Shown here one piece after another: positions 51,849-61,256 of a stretch of DNA of 64,000 nt (its first letter is position 1; each line of letters opens with the position of its first letter). The position numbers and the translations under genes were made by a program. Below the pieces are notes generated by a model. The model was not told where the DNA came from. It worked only from the letters and a program-made list of their open reading frames with translations, and did not search any database. Source of the stretch: Gammaproteobacteria bacterium UBA7376 (GTDB lineage: Bacteria > Pseudomonadota > Gammaproteobacteria > Pseudomonadales > Azotimanducaceae); the NCBI GenBank assembly GCA_002470275.1, contig DKNY01000068.1:4859-68858 (forward strand), read 5' to 3'.

Positions 51849-53554
51849 AGAGTGGCCATTCGATTGGCGCGGTGGAGTCCGTGGACGCGATTGTCGTTGG
51901 GTCTGGCGTTTCCGGCGGTTGGGCAGCTAAGGAACTGACGGAACGCGGGCTCCGGGTGCTCATGCTTGAGCGCGGTAAACCCATTGAGCACGGGGTGGAC
52001 TATGTGGGGGAACATCAGCCCTCATGGAAGCGACCGAATAAGGGTTTGCGCCCGAGAGCGCTATACGCTGAGCAATATGAAATTCAGTCCACCTCCTATG
52101 CCTTCGATGAAACGACGCGACACTTCTGGAATAACGACGCGCAGAATCCCTATGATTTCAACCCAGATGATCCCTTTCGTTGGATGCGGGCTGATGTGGT
52201 CGGAGGCCGCAGCCTGCTGTGGGCGCGGCAGAGCTATCGCTGGAGTGACCTGGATTTTTCGGCGAACAAACGCGATGGCGTCGGGATCGATTGGCCCATC
52301 CGCTATGAGGATATCGCCTCATGGTATAGCCACGTGGAGCGTTTTATCGGGGTCAGCGGTCAATCCCTGGGCTTGGACCAGCTCCCGGATGGGGAATTTC
52401 AAAAGCCCATGCAAATGAACGTGGTAGAGCAATATGTTGCAAAGAAAATTAAGGAAAAATTCCCGGATCGAGTGATGACCATTGGTCGGACGGCAACGTT
52501 GACCGAGCCTCTGCCCGGGCGCGCACCCTGTCATTATTGTGGTCCATGTCACCGAGGCTGTTCGGCGGGGTCTTATTTCAGCTCCCAATCCAGCACGCTT
52601 CCGGCAGCCATGGCCACGGGAAACTTCGAGCTACGCCCCAATAGCCTAGTCGAGCGCCTTGAATATGACGCCAAAGGCCAGCGCGTGACGGCCGTGCGAG
52701 TCGTGGATACCGAGAGCGGCCAGCGTCGTCGCTATGCTGCCAAGCTCATCTTTTTGTGCGCCTCAACAGTGGGGTCCACGCAAATTCTGCTGAACTCTCC
52801 CGGCGCCGGCGATGGCGCCTTCGCAAATCGAAGCGGCGCGCTGGGTCGATATTTGATGGACCATACCTACAGGGCAGGGGCCGCGGGACGCATTCCTGGA
52901 TTTGAGGAATATTATCCCTATGGCCATCGTCCCAATGGCATCTACATTCCCCGCTTCAGAAATGTCGAAGGCGATGACGGCCTTGGGTTCAGTCGTGGTT
53001 ATGGGTATCAGGGGGGAGCCAGCCGGCGCTCCTGGGATGCTCAAGCTAAGGCGACGCCAGGCTTCGGTGCGGACTTCAAACACGGGTTGCGGCGGCCTGG
53101 ACCCTGGTACATGAGGCTTGGCGGCTTTGGTGAGATCCTGCCCTATGCCCACAATACGATGGCCCTGCACCCCACCAAGAAAGATCGGTTTGGCATTCCT
53201 CAGGTGACCTTCCACTTCGAGTTTGGGGAAAACGAAAAACGTCATCGGCAGGACGTCGTCGACCAAGCTATAGCCATGCTTGAAGCGGCGGGGGCGGAGG
53301 ATATCGAGAGTGGTGCTGCGCCGATGGTGGGCGGCGACGCTATTCACGAGATGGGAACGGCGCGTATGGGCCATGACCCTGATCAGGCCGTCCTCAACGC
53401 CCACAATCAAGCGCATGCTGCGACAAATCTTTTCGTGACTGATGGCGCCTGCATGACCTCCGGTTCCTGTGTGAATCCCTCACTCACCTATATGGCGCTG
53501 ACCGCTCGGGCCGTAGATTATGCCGTCGCCCAGCTGAGGGCTGGCGCAATATGA
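51836..53554 (+). CDS. GMC family oxidoreductase
   Basis: A 572-residue FAD-dependent alcohol/sugar oxidoreductase, the likely catalytic partner of the preceding subunit 3 protein. FAD binding is at DAIVVGSGVSGGWAAKELT (residues about 17-35) and VVGGRSLLWARQSYRW. A Cys-rich CHYCGPCHRGCSAGSYF segment sits mid-protein. The C-terminal active-site region has HEMGTARMG and the GSCVNPSLTYMALTARAVDYA ending with the conserved Asn. No clear signal peptide is present; export with subunit 3 is plausible. It overlaps the next gene by four bases. Confidence 0.93.
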   Translation: MGEIESGHSIGAVESVDAIVVGSGVSGGWAAKELTERGLRVLMLERGKPIEHGVDYVGEHQPSWKRPNKGLRPRALYAEQYEIQSTSYAFDETTRHFWNNDAQNPYDFNPDDPFRWMRADVVGGRSLLWARQSYRWSDLDFSANKRDGVGIDWPIRYEDIASWYSHVERFIGVSGQSLGLDQLPDGEFQKPMQMNVVEQYVAKKIKEKFPDRVMTIGRTATLTEPLPGRAPCHYCGPCHRGCSAGSYFSSQSSTLPAAMATGNFELRPNSLVERLEYDAKGQRVTAVRVVDTESGQRRRYAAKLIFLCASTVGSTQILLNSPGAGDGAFANRSGALGRYLMDHTYRAGAAGRIPGFEEYYPYGHRPNGIYIPRFRNVEGDDGLGFSRGYGYQGGASRRSWDAQAKATPGFGADFKHGLRRPGPWYMRLGGFGEILPYAHNTMALHPTKKDRFGIPQVTFHFEFGENEKRHRQDVVDQAIAMLEAAGAEDIESGAAPMVGGDAIHEMGTARMGHDPDQAVLNAHNQAHAATNLFVTDGACMTSGSCVNPSLTYMALTARAVDYAVAQLRAGAI

Positions 53555-54426
53555 CGGGCCGGTGGCGAGTCTGGCTGGCCCTGGCCCTGATCGTCACGCT
53601 CGTTGTGGGCGTTTATCAATATCGAGTGCTGCTGATGGTGTTGTGGCAACAACCACAGTTGCTGCAGGCACCCCAACTAGACAACGAAGCCCTGTCGCCA
53701 CCCGAAAATTTGGGCGAGATCGCGATTCTCAGCTTTTCTAAGACCAACGCCTTTCGCCACCAGGAGAGCATTCCAGCCTCCATCAAGATGCTTGACCAGC
53801 TGGGGCAGAAAAACGGCTGGCGTTTTTTTCATACTGAAAATGGTGGCTATTTTAATACGTCGGCCTTGGCGCAGTTCGATCTCATCATCCTCAACCACAA
53901 AAGTGGAACGGTGTGGAATGACGAGCAGCGGCAGGCGCTGAAAGACTATGTGGAGACAGGCGGCACGCTCATTGCTCAGCACGCGGCTGGAGGGGACAGA
54001 AGCTATGAATGGGACTGGTATTTACAGGAGGCCCTCAGAGCACAGTTTGTTGACCACCCCATGGAACGTCATATTCAAGTCGCCTCCCTGCTGGTGGAGG
54101 ATTCCCAACACCCTGCGACGTCCCATCTCCCCAAAATCTGGCAGCGCGCGGATGAGTGGTACAACTTTGTCGAGAGCCCTCGTGCTCTGACCCACGTTCT
54201 GATCAGCATCGACGAATCGACCTACGACCCAGAAAGTAGCCCTATGGGAGCGGACCACCCTCTGGTGTGGTGGCATCCGGTTGGGGCGGGCAGAGTATTT
54301 TACAGCGCGCTAGGCCACACGCCGGCTACCTACTCAGAGCCTGCATTCCGCCAGTTTATGGAGGGTGCGATTCGATGGGGCCTTGATAGCCCTGATGCAT
54401 TACGAGGAGAGGAACATGAGTTTTGA
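53551..54426 (+). CDS. ThuA-like domain protein with N-terminal membrane anchor
   Basis: A 291-residue protein. One N-terminal helix (residues about 6-30) is followed by a ThuA-like (class I glutamine amidotransferase-like) domain: AILSFSKTNAFRHQESI, FDLIILNHKSGTVWNDEQRQAL, VETGGTLIAQHAAGGD and HPLVWWHPVGAGRVFYSALGH. ThuA domains occur in carbohydrate-metabolism clusters. It overlaps the GMC gene by four bases and the acyl-CoA dehydrogenase by eleven, so all are one operon. The reaction is unknown. Confidence 0.9.
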   Translation: MTGRWRVWLALALIVTLVVGVYQYRVLLMVLWQQPQLLQAPQLDNEALSPPENLGEIAILSFSKTNAFRHQESIPASIKMLDQLGQKNGWRFFHTENGGYFNTSALAQFDLIILNHKSGTVWNDEQRQALKDYVETGGTLIAQHAAGGDRSYEWDWYLQEALRAQFVDHPMERHIQVASLLVEDSQHPATSHLPKIWQRADEWYNFVESPRALTHVLISIDESTYDPESSPMGADHPLVWWHPVGAGRVFYSALGHTPATYSEPAFRQFMEGAIRWGLDSPDALRGEEHEF

Positions 54427-55687
54427 CATTCCCCAAGGGATTCAGGACTACCTGGTTGAGCTCGATGACTTCATCGAGCGCGAGATCAAGCCCTTAGAGC
54501 AGCAGGATGACAACATCCGCTTCTTTGACCATCGGCGGGAAGATGCCCGGACTGACTGGGATCGCGGTGGCTTGCCCAGCGAAGAGTGGGAGGCACTGTT
54601 GGCTGAAGCGAGACGCCGGGCTGATGCTGCCGGGCACTACCGCTACCCGCTACCCAAGGCCTATGGTGGCCAGGACGGTACCAATCTTGGGATGGCGGTC
54701 ATTCGGGAACACTTCGCAAGCATGGGCCTAGGCCTACATAACGACCTTCAGAACGAGCACTCCATTGTCGGTAACAATGTGGGGCTCTTGCTCATGATTG
54801 AGTACGGCACAGATCAGCAAAAGGCTGAATGGATCGATGGCCTAGCTGAGGGCAGTGCCGGTTTTGCCTTTGGCATTACAGAACCGGAACACGGGTCGGA
54901 CGCCACTCACATGGAGACCACGGCAAGACGCGAGGGTGATGAGTGGGTTATCAACGGGTCCAAAACCTGGAATACCGGCATCCATAAGGCCAAGCATGAT
55001 TTGATTTTCGCACGAACATCCGGTGAAGCCGGAGACGGTAAGGGGATCACGGCTTTTTTAACGCCAACGCACAGTGATGGCTTTCAAGTGGAGGAAATGC
55101 TCTGGACCTTCAACATGCCGACGGATCATGGGCGAATCAGCCTGAAAGACGTCCGTGTGCCCCGGGAGGCCATCTTGGGCGGGGAGGGCCGGGGCCTGGC
55201 CGTGGTTCAGCACTTCTTTAACGAGAATCGGATACGCCAGGCAGCCTCTTCCCTTGGTGCCGCGCAGTTTTGTATTAATGAATCGATTGCATTTGCCAAG
55301 CAGCGAGCACCCTTTGGTAAACCTCTGGCCAGTAACCAGGGTATCCAATTCCCGTTGGTGGAACTGCAGACCCAATGTGAAATGCTCCGCGCCCTGATCC
55401 ATAAAACCGCATGGCAAATGGACACACAGGGGGCATTTTCGGTCTCCGACAAGGTCTCTATGTGTAACTACTGGTCGAATCGCCTGTGCTGTGAGGCTGC
55501 GGATAGAGCCATGCAGGTGCACGGTGGACTGGGGTACTCTCGTCACAAACCTTTCGAGCACATCTATCGTCATCATCGTCGTTACCGCATTACTGAGGGG
55601 GCCGAAGAAATTCAAATGCGGCGGGTGGCGGGATACCTCTTCGGCTTTATGAATCAGAGAGCACCTAAGGGCGTTGAGGAGGACTAA
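54416..55687 (+). CDS. Acyl-CoA dehydrogenase
   Basis: A 423-residue FAD enzyme of the ACAD family. Visible features are FAFGITEPEHGSDATHMET and INGSKTWNTGIHKAKHDLIFART for FAD and substrate, LAVVQHFFNENRIRQAA, VHGGLGYSRHKPFEHIYR and the end YRITEGAEEIQMRRVAGY. ATG 54416 follows GAGGAGAGG; longer in-frame starts are inside the ThuA-like gene. The following APH-fold gene is a frequent partner of this ACAD type. Confidence 0.94.
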   Translation: MSFDIPQGIQDYLVELDDFIEREIKPLEQQDDNIRFFDHRREDARTDWDRGGLPSEEWEALLAEARRRADAAGHYRYPLPKAYGGQDGTNLGMAVIREHFASMGLGLHNDLQNEHSIVGNNVGLLLMIEYGTDQQKAEWIDGLAEGSAGFAFGITEPEHGSDATHMETTARREGDEWVINGSKTWNTGIHKAKHDLIFARTSGEAGDGKGITAFLTPTHSDGFQVEEMLWTFNMPTDHGRISLKDVRVPREAILGGEGRGLAVVQHFFNENRIRQAASSLGAAQFCINESIAFAKQRAPFGKPLASNQGIQFPLVELQTQCEMLRALIHKTAWQMDTQGAFSVSDKVSMCNYWSNRLCCEAADRAMQVHGGLGYSRHKPFEHIYRHHRRYRITEGAEEIQMRRVAGYLFGFMNQRAPKGVEED

Positions 55688-55689
55688 CC

Positions 55690-57153
55690 TTGAGGGTTCA
55701 GGCTGATTTGCAGGCAAAGTTATCCCCCCTGTTGGCAGAGACTTTTCCAGGTTTCATCGAGCTTGACGCTATGGAGCGGCTCTCGGGCGGCGCCAGCCAG
55801 GAAACTTACCGACTGACTCTTCGCACCCGAAAGGGGCCCTTGCTTCTGGCCCTGCGTCGGGCTGCGGGTGGCCTGCCGGCGGAAATCTCAGCCGAGCATC
55901 CCGGGCTGGCCGTGGAGGCTGAGCTGATGTTAGCTGCGGCTCGAGCCGGGGTGCCGGAGCCTGAAATATTTCGAGTCCTGTCACCGGAAGAGGGCCTGGG
56001 TCCCGGTTTCCTGATGCAGTGGCTCGACGGCATCACCCTGGGTTCCAAAATCGTCAAATCCCCCGAGCTAGACGCCGTTCGGCCAAGACTGGCGGCCCAA
56101 TGTGGTGAAGTCTTGGGCCGCATTCACGGTATTGACCTAGCCGCCACAGCGCTGCGGGAAAAGCTTGTGGAAATTGGGCCTGAGGCATGCGTTAACCAGA
56201 CCTGGGCACGCTACAAGGCGCTGCAGACGCCGCAGCCCATGATTGACTATACGGCCCGATGGCTGCTCGCAAATTTACCGCAGACCTATCAACCTGCCCT
56301 GGTCCACGGCGATTTTCGCAATGGCAACATTATGGTGGACGGCAGGCGGGGCGTCGTCGCCGTGCTGGATTGGGAGCTGGCCCACGTGGGTGATCCCCAC
56401 CGGGATATTGGATGGATGCTCACTCACTCCTGGCGATTTGGTCGAGCTGAACTGCCGGTGGGCGGTTTCGGTCAACTGGCCTCATTTTTGGAGGGCTATG
56501 CGAGAACCAGTGGTCGGGAGGTTGATCCTCAGGCCGTCAAATTTTGGCAGGTCTTTGGTTCTTTTTGGTGGTCGGTTGGCTGTCTCGGCATGGCAGAGCA
56601 ATATCGCACCGGGCCTGATCAAAGCGTGGAACGTCCGGCCGTTGGACGGCGTTCCTCAGAGTGCCAGATGGATTGCGTCAATTTGCTGATACCCGGCTCA
56701 GTTGCCCTGGTCTCGCCGACCTCGCCCGTTGATGCATCGATGATGCCGCACCGGGATGAACTCTTGGCCAGCGTGATTGATTTTTTACAGGAAGAAGTTG
56801 TTCCGGCTACCGAGGGCCGCACTCAATTTCTTGCACGCGTAGCCCGAAACTCGCTGGACATCGTGAGCCGAGAATTGGCTTTGGGCACGGCCGCCGGACA
56901 CGCTGAGTTCAGTCGACTCGCTTGCTTGTTGGCTGTGTCAGCTGATGAGGCAGATCTTCAAGCCTTGCGTTGGCGGTTGGTTAATGAGCTGCGTGGGGGG
57001 CACTGGACGCTAGACGCCCCTGAACTGATGGAGCACCTTCGCGCGACGGTGGTCAATCAGCTCAATATTGATCAACCACGGTATCCGGCGCTCAGGGCGG
57101 CGCTTGCTCCGCCAGCGAGGGCCCTATCAAACTTGGCTGACGACAGCCACTAA
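55690..57153 (+). CDS. APH-fold (aminoglycoside phosphotransferase-like) kinase, ACAD10/11-type partner
   Basis: A 487-residue protein. The first two thirds are a phosphotransferase fold with RLSGGASQETYRLTL (ATP loop), HGDFRNGNIMVDG (catalytic loop) and VLDWELAHVGDPHRDIGWML (metal-binding Asp). The C-terminal third is helical and of unknown function. Homologous kinase domains in ACAD10/11 act on 4-hydroxyacyl-CoAs before dehydrogenase action, and the preceding gene is an acyl-CoA dehydrogenase two bases away, so a similar role is plausible. The start is TTG 55690, with GAGGAGGA upstream. Confidence 0.87.
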   Translation: MRVQADLQAKLSPLLAETFPGFIELDAMERLSGGASQETYRLTLRTRKGPLLLALRRAAGGLPAEISAEHPGLAVEAELMLAAARAGVPEPEIFRVLSPEEGLGPGFLMQWLDGITLGSKIVKSPELDAVRPRLAAQCGEVLGRIHGIDLAATALREKLVEIGPEACVNQTWARYKALQTPQPMIDYTARWLLANLPQTYQPALVHGDFRNGNIMVDGRRGVVAVLDWELAHVGDPHRDIGWMLTHSWRFGRAELPVGGFGQLASFLEGYARTSGREVDPQAVKFWQVFGSFWWSVGCLGMAEQYRTGPDQSVERPAVGRRSSECQMDCVNLLIPGSVALVSPTSPVDASMMPHRDELLASVIDFLQEEVVPATEGRTQFLARVARNSLDIVSRELALGTAAGHAEFSRLACLLAVSADEADLQALRWRLVNELRGGHWTLDAPELMEHLRATVVNQLNIDQPRYPALRAALAPPARALSNLADDSH

Positions 57154-57166
57154 CAGGGAGATTAGT

Positions 57167-57970
57167 ATGACAAGGCTCAAGAATAGGGTTGCTGTGATAA
57201 CAGGCGGTATTAGTGGTATCGGACGCGCAACTGCCGAACTGTTTGCGGATCAGGGCGCCCAGGTGGTGGTCGCGGACATACACGCCGATCGTGGTATTCG
57301 AGCAGCACGCGAGATGTCGTCTGATGCGCGAAACATTGAGTTTATCCAGGTCGATGTGACCTCACAGGAGAGCCAAGGCATCCTATTTGATGAAGTGATC
57401 ACCCGTTATGGCCGGGTGGATACCGTTGTCGCGGCGGCAGGGATATCTTCTGCTAACTATGTGAGCGGTGAGGTGTCCACGCCGAGTGAGGACCCGGAGG
57501 AAAATTTTCTTTATCAGCGACCCCTGGAGGACTGGCACAAGGTACTCCAGGTCAATCTCACCGGGGTTTTGCTCACGAACCAACTGGCCGTCCAGCATAT
57601 GCTGCGGCTCAACATCCCTGGCAGCATTATTAATTTAGCCTCTATCGCCGGTCGCAGGCCGCTCCCAGGTGCGGGGGACTACTGCGTCTCTAAGGCTGGC
57701 GTCATCATGTTGACCCAGGTCATGGCTGCAGAAATGGCCGCGCAAAATATTCGCATCAACGCCATCGGCCCGGGGTTCATCGAGACGCCCATGACCGCGA
57801 GCATTCGTCAGTCACCGATGTGGCAGGAAGTGATGATCGGTATGACCCCCATGCAGCGCCTTGGGCAAGCTTCAGAGATCGCAGAGACGGCGTTGTTTCT
57901 CGCCAGTGATCAGTCGTCTTACTTTACCGGAGAAACGCTCTTTCCTAGCGGTGGGATGTACGTTGGCTAG
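57167..57970 (+). CDS. Short-chain dehydrogenase/reductase
   Basis: A 267-residue classical SDR. The cofactor motif is TGGISGIGRA, VVADIHAD favours NAD(H), the catalytic Ser is in INLASIAGR, and Tyr and Lys are in GDYCVSKAGVIM. INAIGPGFIETPM and FPSGGMYVG end it. ATG 57167 follows CAGGGAG, 13 bases after the kinase. It is the last gene of the unit starting at 51279. It may oxidise a hydroxyacyl or sugar-derived intermediate. Confidence 0.93.
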   Translation: MTRLKNRVAVITGGISGIGRATAELFADQGAQVVVADIHADRGIRAAREMSSDARNIEFIQVDVTSQESQGILFDEVITRYGRVDTVVAAAGISSANYVSGEVSTPSEDPEENFLYQRPLEDWHKVLQVNLTGVLLTNQLAVQHMLRLNIPGSIINLASIAGRRPLPGAGDYCVSKAGVIMLTQVMAAEMAAQNIRINAIGPGFIETPMTASIRQSPMWQEVMIGMTPMQRLGQASEIAETALFLASDQSSYFTGETLFPSGGMYVG

Positions 57971-57974
57971 CTGC

Positions 57975-59003
57975 CTAAGCGGGTTCTGGATCAGCGAAGG
58001 CGTCTGCATAGGCGCCGAGGCTGGCATGCCCTCCGGTATGGATAAAGACGATGGCCGAATGCTCGTTGAAGTTGCCTAAATTGACCTGATCTATCAGAGC
58101 AGCAAAGGCCTTCCCGGAATAGACCGGGTCGAGAAGGATGCCCTCCATTCTCGCTGCGAGATGGATCGCCGCAAGCCCCTCAGCCGAGGGAATGCCATAG
58201 GCCTCTCCCAGGTAGGCATGATTAATATCAATGGGTACTTCTGCATTGACCCCAGCCTGAGGGTGGCGTTCGCAAAGACCGCGAATAATATGCTGCACTC
58301 GATTACGCAAAGTCTCGGGGCTGGGATGGAAGACATTGACGCCCATAATGTGGGTCTCTAGCCCGAGGGCGTTGGCGCCAAAGACAAGTCCGCTCTGAGT
58401 ACCCGCACTAGCAGATGCGTGCACAATTTGCCCAAGCTGCACCCCCAGAGCATCGGCCTGCCGTGCAAGCTCCGCCATACAGCGCACATAGCCCAGCGCG
58501 CCAATGGGGTTAGATCCTCCGGCGGGAATCTCGTAGGCGGACCGCCCTTCCTGTTTGAGTTGTTCAAGCAAGGCGTCCCGAGTTCCGTCGACCTGGTCAA
58601 GGTCGCAGACATGGAGCTGGGCACCAAATAGGCGATCCAGCAGGACGTTGCCCTGGTTCAAATAGCTTGGGTGGGGCCAGTTAACTCTTCGGGAGAGCAG
58701 CAGGTGGCAGTTCAGACCAAGCTGCGCACAGGCGGCTGCCGTTTGACGGGCATGATTAGACTGCACGGCGCCGTAGGTAATGATGGTGTCTGCCCCACGG
58801 GTCAGCGCGTCGGCCAACAGATACTCTAGTTTGCGGGTTTTGTTGCCGCCCGTAGCTAACCCAGTACAGTCATCGCGCTTAATCCATATCTCCGGGCCAC
58901 CAATCTCCGCGCTGAGCCTCTCCATCTTCTGCAGCGGGGTGGGTTCGATGGCTAAGGTCTGGCGCCCAATGGAGGCCAACCAGGGGAGATCGGGGGTGCT
59001 CAT
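57975..59003 (-). CDS. D-cysteine desulfhydrase / ACC deaminase-like PLP enzyme
   Basis: A 342-residue fold-type II PLP enzyme. The Schiff-base lysine is in ATGGNKTRKLEYLLADAL near residue 54, YGAVQSNHARQTAAACAQLG follows, and PAGGSNPIGALGYVRCM and the C-terminal VFIHTGGHASLGAYAD bind the cofactor phosphate. This is the D-cysteine desulfhydrase/1-aminocyclopropane-1-carboxylate deaminase family; the two activities cannot be separated with confidence here. Four bases overlap the PfkB-type gene. The nearby cysE is consistent with cysteine metabolism. Confidence 0.9.
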   Translation of the reverse strand: MSTPDLPWLASIGRQTLAIEPTPLQKMERLSAEIGGPEIWIKRDDCTGLATGGNKTRKLEYLLADALTRGADTIITYGAVQSNHARQTAAACAQLGLNCHLLLSRRVNWPHPSYLNQGNVLLDRLFGAQLHVCDLDQVDGTRDALLEQLKQEGRSAYEIPAGGSNPIGALGYVRCMAELARQADALGVQLGQIVHASASAGTQSGLVFGANALGLETHIMGVNVFHPSPETLRNRVQHIIRGLCERHPQAGVNAEVPIDINHAYLGEAYGIPSAEGLAAIHLAARMEGILLDPVYSGKAFAALIDQVNLGNFNEHSAIVFIHTGGHASLGAYADAFADPEPA

Positions 59004-59956
59004 GACTCCTGGATATTTCTATCGACTGCCTCAACGTGCTGGTAGTTTTGAGACCCCACGCTGGCGAAACATCGCTGAGCATTTCGGATGCCGTTTCTGA
59101 CGATGGCATTAAGCTTGTTGATCCACTTGGGTGTCCCACCATCCTCGATATGGCCTAGGAGGGCGGCTGCGAAGCCCGCAATCATGGCGTCACCGCACCC
59201 TGTGGGATCTTCCTCTCCGGCGCGTTCGATTCGTGGAATTGGAATGGTACGTTGACTCTGATCCGGCAGTCGGACGCGCACCGGCCGGGGTCCATCAGTC
59301 ACCAAGCAAAGCTTGTCTCGCCAGTCGAAGGTGCCTAACCGCTGAAGGTTTTCCATCTCCTGGGCGTTACAGATGAGGATGTCCCAGTGTGGGGCAAAGG
59401 ATGTCAGTTGGTTTGCATCTAACCGATCGGCGTACTGTCCCGGACACCAAATTTTCAGGCAGTCGGGGTTAACCTGAGCCGCGTACTCGAGAGCGATGAG
59501 TTGTCGCTGTTGAGGAAAGGGCGCACAAATTAGAATCTTATTGTGGCGCAGGTTGCTGTGTTCAAGCAGGCTTTTCCAGTCGCCCAAGGTGATCTCGGGC
59601 TCGGGTTCGAAGGCGGTGAACTGGGTGCCCTCGGGGTCGGTCACAATCAGCGCTCGAGCGCAGCTTCGATAGGGCACCGCCAGGATACTGTCTGCGGCGA
59701 TGGAGAGTCGCGAGAGGTTTGTGGCGTAGGTCTTGAAATCACCCTTCCCGGCAATAGAGATCAGCTCCGGCGATAGGCCATGCTGCACTAGGCCGTAGGC
59801 GATGTTTCCGCCGCAGCCTCCTAGGTGGTGGGCGCGCGATACAATCTTACAGTTCAGGCCGGGTCCATCGGGACCAAAAATCGTATCCGACGCGAGAATC
59901 TCGTCATAGGAAATCGCACCGATCACCGTGATTTTGGCTTGATCTGCCCTGGTCAA
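59000..59956 (-). CDS. PfkB-family carbohydrate kinase
   Basis: A 318-residue ribokinase/PfkB sugar or nucleoside kinase. GGCGGNIAYGLVQHGLSPELISIAGKGDF is the N-terminal PfkB signature region, and EEDPTGCGDAMIAGFAAALLG holds the catalytic Asp and anion hole. The substrate is unknown. It starts at TTG 59956 after GGGGGA. It overlaps the D-cysteine desulfhydrase-like gene by four bases, an unusual pairing. Confidence 0.9.
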   Translation of the reverse strand: MTRADQAKITVIGAISYDEILASDTIFGPDGPGLNCKIVSRAHHLGGCGGNIAYGLVQHGLSPELISIAGKGDFKTYATNLSRLSIAADSILAVPYRSCARALIVTDPEGTQFTAFEPEPEITLGDWKSLLEHSNLRHNKILICAPFPQQRQLIALEYAAQVNPDCLKIWCPGQYADRLDANQLTSFAPHWDILICNAQEMENLQRLGTFDWRDKLCLVTDGPRPVRVRLPDQSQRTIPIPRIERAGEEDPTGCGDAMIAGFAAALLGHIEDGGTPKWINKLNAIVRNGIRNAQRCFASVGSQNYQHVEAVDRNIQES

Positions 59957-60190
59957 CTTAGGTCCCCCGGACGCTGGATGTTACTGGCTGATTATGTGAG
60001 CCATTTATTGTTCTTCACCCTGCGGATGTTGGCAAACTGTCCGCCGCCTGGCTAGCGGTAAAGGGGTAAATGTTTGAAGTAGATTCATTAGCCAACCTGT
60101 AACGTGCCGGAGGAGGCTGGGAACCCAGCTAGGCCGATCAATCGCCGTCCTTGGAACCTTTCCGCCCGGTGGGCCCGCCCGCCGGGGCCC

Positions 60191-61057
60191 TTAGCTGTCA
60201 AGCAGGTGGTCCATATCGTGAGCGGGAACTTGATTGTGTGGCGCGCCCACAATTTTCGCGGGCACCCCGACAACGGTGACATGTGGGGGCACGTTCTCTA
60301 AAACGACGCTGCCAGCACCCACTTTCGCATTTTCACCAATCTCAATATTACCGATAATCTTGCAGCCCGCTGACAGGAGGACGCCCTTGCGAATTTTGGG
60401 ATGCCGATCGCCAGTGCTCTTACCGGTACCCCCTAGAGTGACCGAGTGCAGAATAGAGACATCGTCCTCCACGACGGCCGTTTCTCCGATGACGATCCCG
60501 GTCGCGTGATCGAACATGATGCCGGAACCTACCTTGGCTGCGGGGTGAATATCCACGCCTAGGGTCACGCTAATCTGATTTTGAAAAAACTGGGCTAAGG
60601 TATGCCGTCCCTGCCGCCAAAGCCAGTGGGCGATACGGTGGGCCTGGAGTGCGTGATAGCCCTTGAAAAACAGGAAGGCACTGGACAAATCTGAACAGGC
60701 CGGATCCCGGCTATAGGTCGCGATAATATCGATCTCGGCGGCCCCCAAGACTTCGGGGTCGTCGTCGCAGGCCTCTGCAATGACGTCTCTGATCAGCATG
60801 GTGGGCAGCATGGGATTATCCAGCTTGCTGGCTAGGCGAAAGCTCAGGGCATTGGCAAAACTGTTGTGATTGAGGATGGTGGCGTAGAAGTAGCTGCCCA
60901 AAATAGGTTCTTCAATGGCCCTACGCTCTGCCTCTGCTCGCATCAGCGGCCATAGCGCGCCGCGGCTTGGCAGAGTCTTGATGTCTAAATTGTCCGCGCC
61001 TGAAATGACTTCAGAAAAACGCTGCTCTAAGTGCTGGGAACTGGTCTGGGCTGCCAT
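60191..61057 (-). CDS. cysE: Serine O-acetyltransferase
   Basis: A 288-residue enzyme making O-acetylserine, the first step of cysteine synthesis. The N-terminal helical domain includes LGSYFYATILNHNSFANALSFRLASKLDN. The left-handed beta-helix has GVDIHPAAKVGSGIMFDHATG (with active-site Asp and His), IVIGETAVVEDDVSI, HSVTLGGTGK and HPKIRKGVLLSAGCKIIGNIEIG. The ATG at 61057 follows AAGGAG; a longer in-frame start at 61474 would run over nadK. It is divergent from nadK. Confidence 0.95.
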   Translation of the reverse strand: MAAQTSSQHLEQRFSEVISGADNLDIKTLPSRGALWPLMRAEAERRAIEEPILGSYFYATILNHNSFANALSFRLASKLDNPMLPTMLIRDVIAEACDDDPEVLGAAEIDIIATYSRDPACSDLSSAFLFFKGYHALQAHRIAHWLWRQGRHTLAQFFQNQISVTLGVDIHPAAKVGSGIMFDHATGIVIGETAVVEDDVSILHSVTLGGTGKSTGDRHPKIRKGVLLSAGCKIIGNIEIGENAKVGAGSVVLENVPPHVTVVGVPAKIVGAPHNQVPAHDMDHLLDS

Positions 61058-61256
61058 CACCGCATACTCCTTGCTGGAGATGGTCAGCCTAGTCCCTCGC
61101 CTCAGTTTTGCAAGTACCACATACTGTGCCGTCAGCCTGTCCGCCGAACGGTCACAGGTTGCAGCCAGGGTCGTTGGCGAGGGTGCATCATGGAGGTTCC
61201 CTTTGCTTGCTGATGAGTGAAATAATCGCGAGAACCTTATTGGATGGAAGGCTGCC

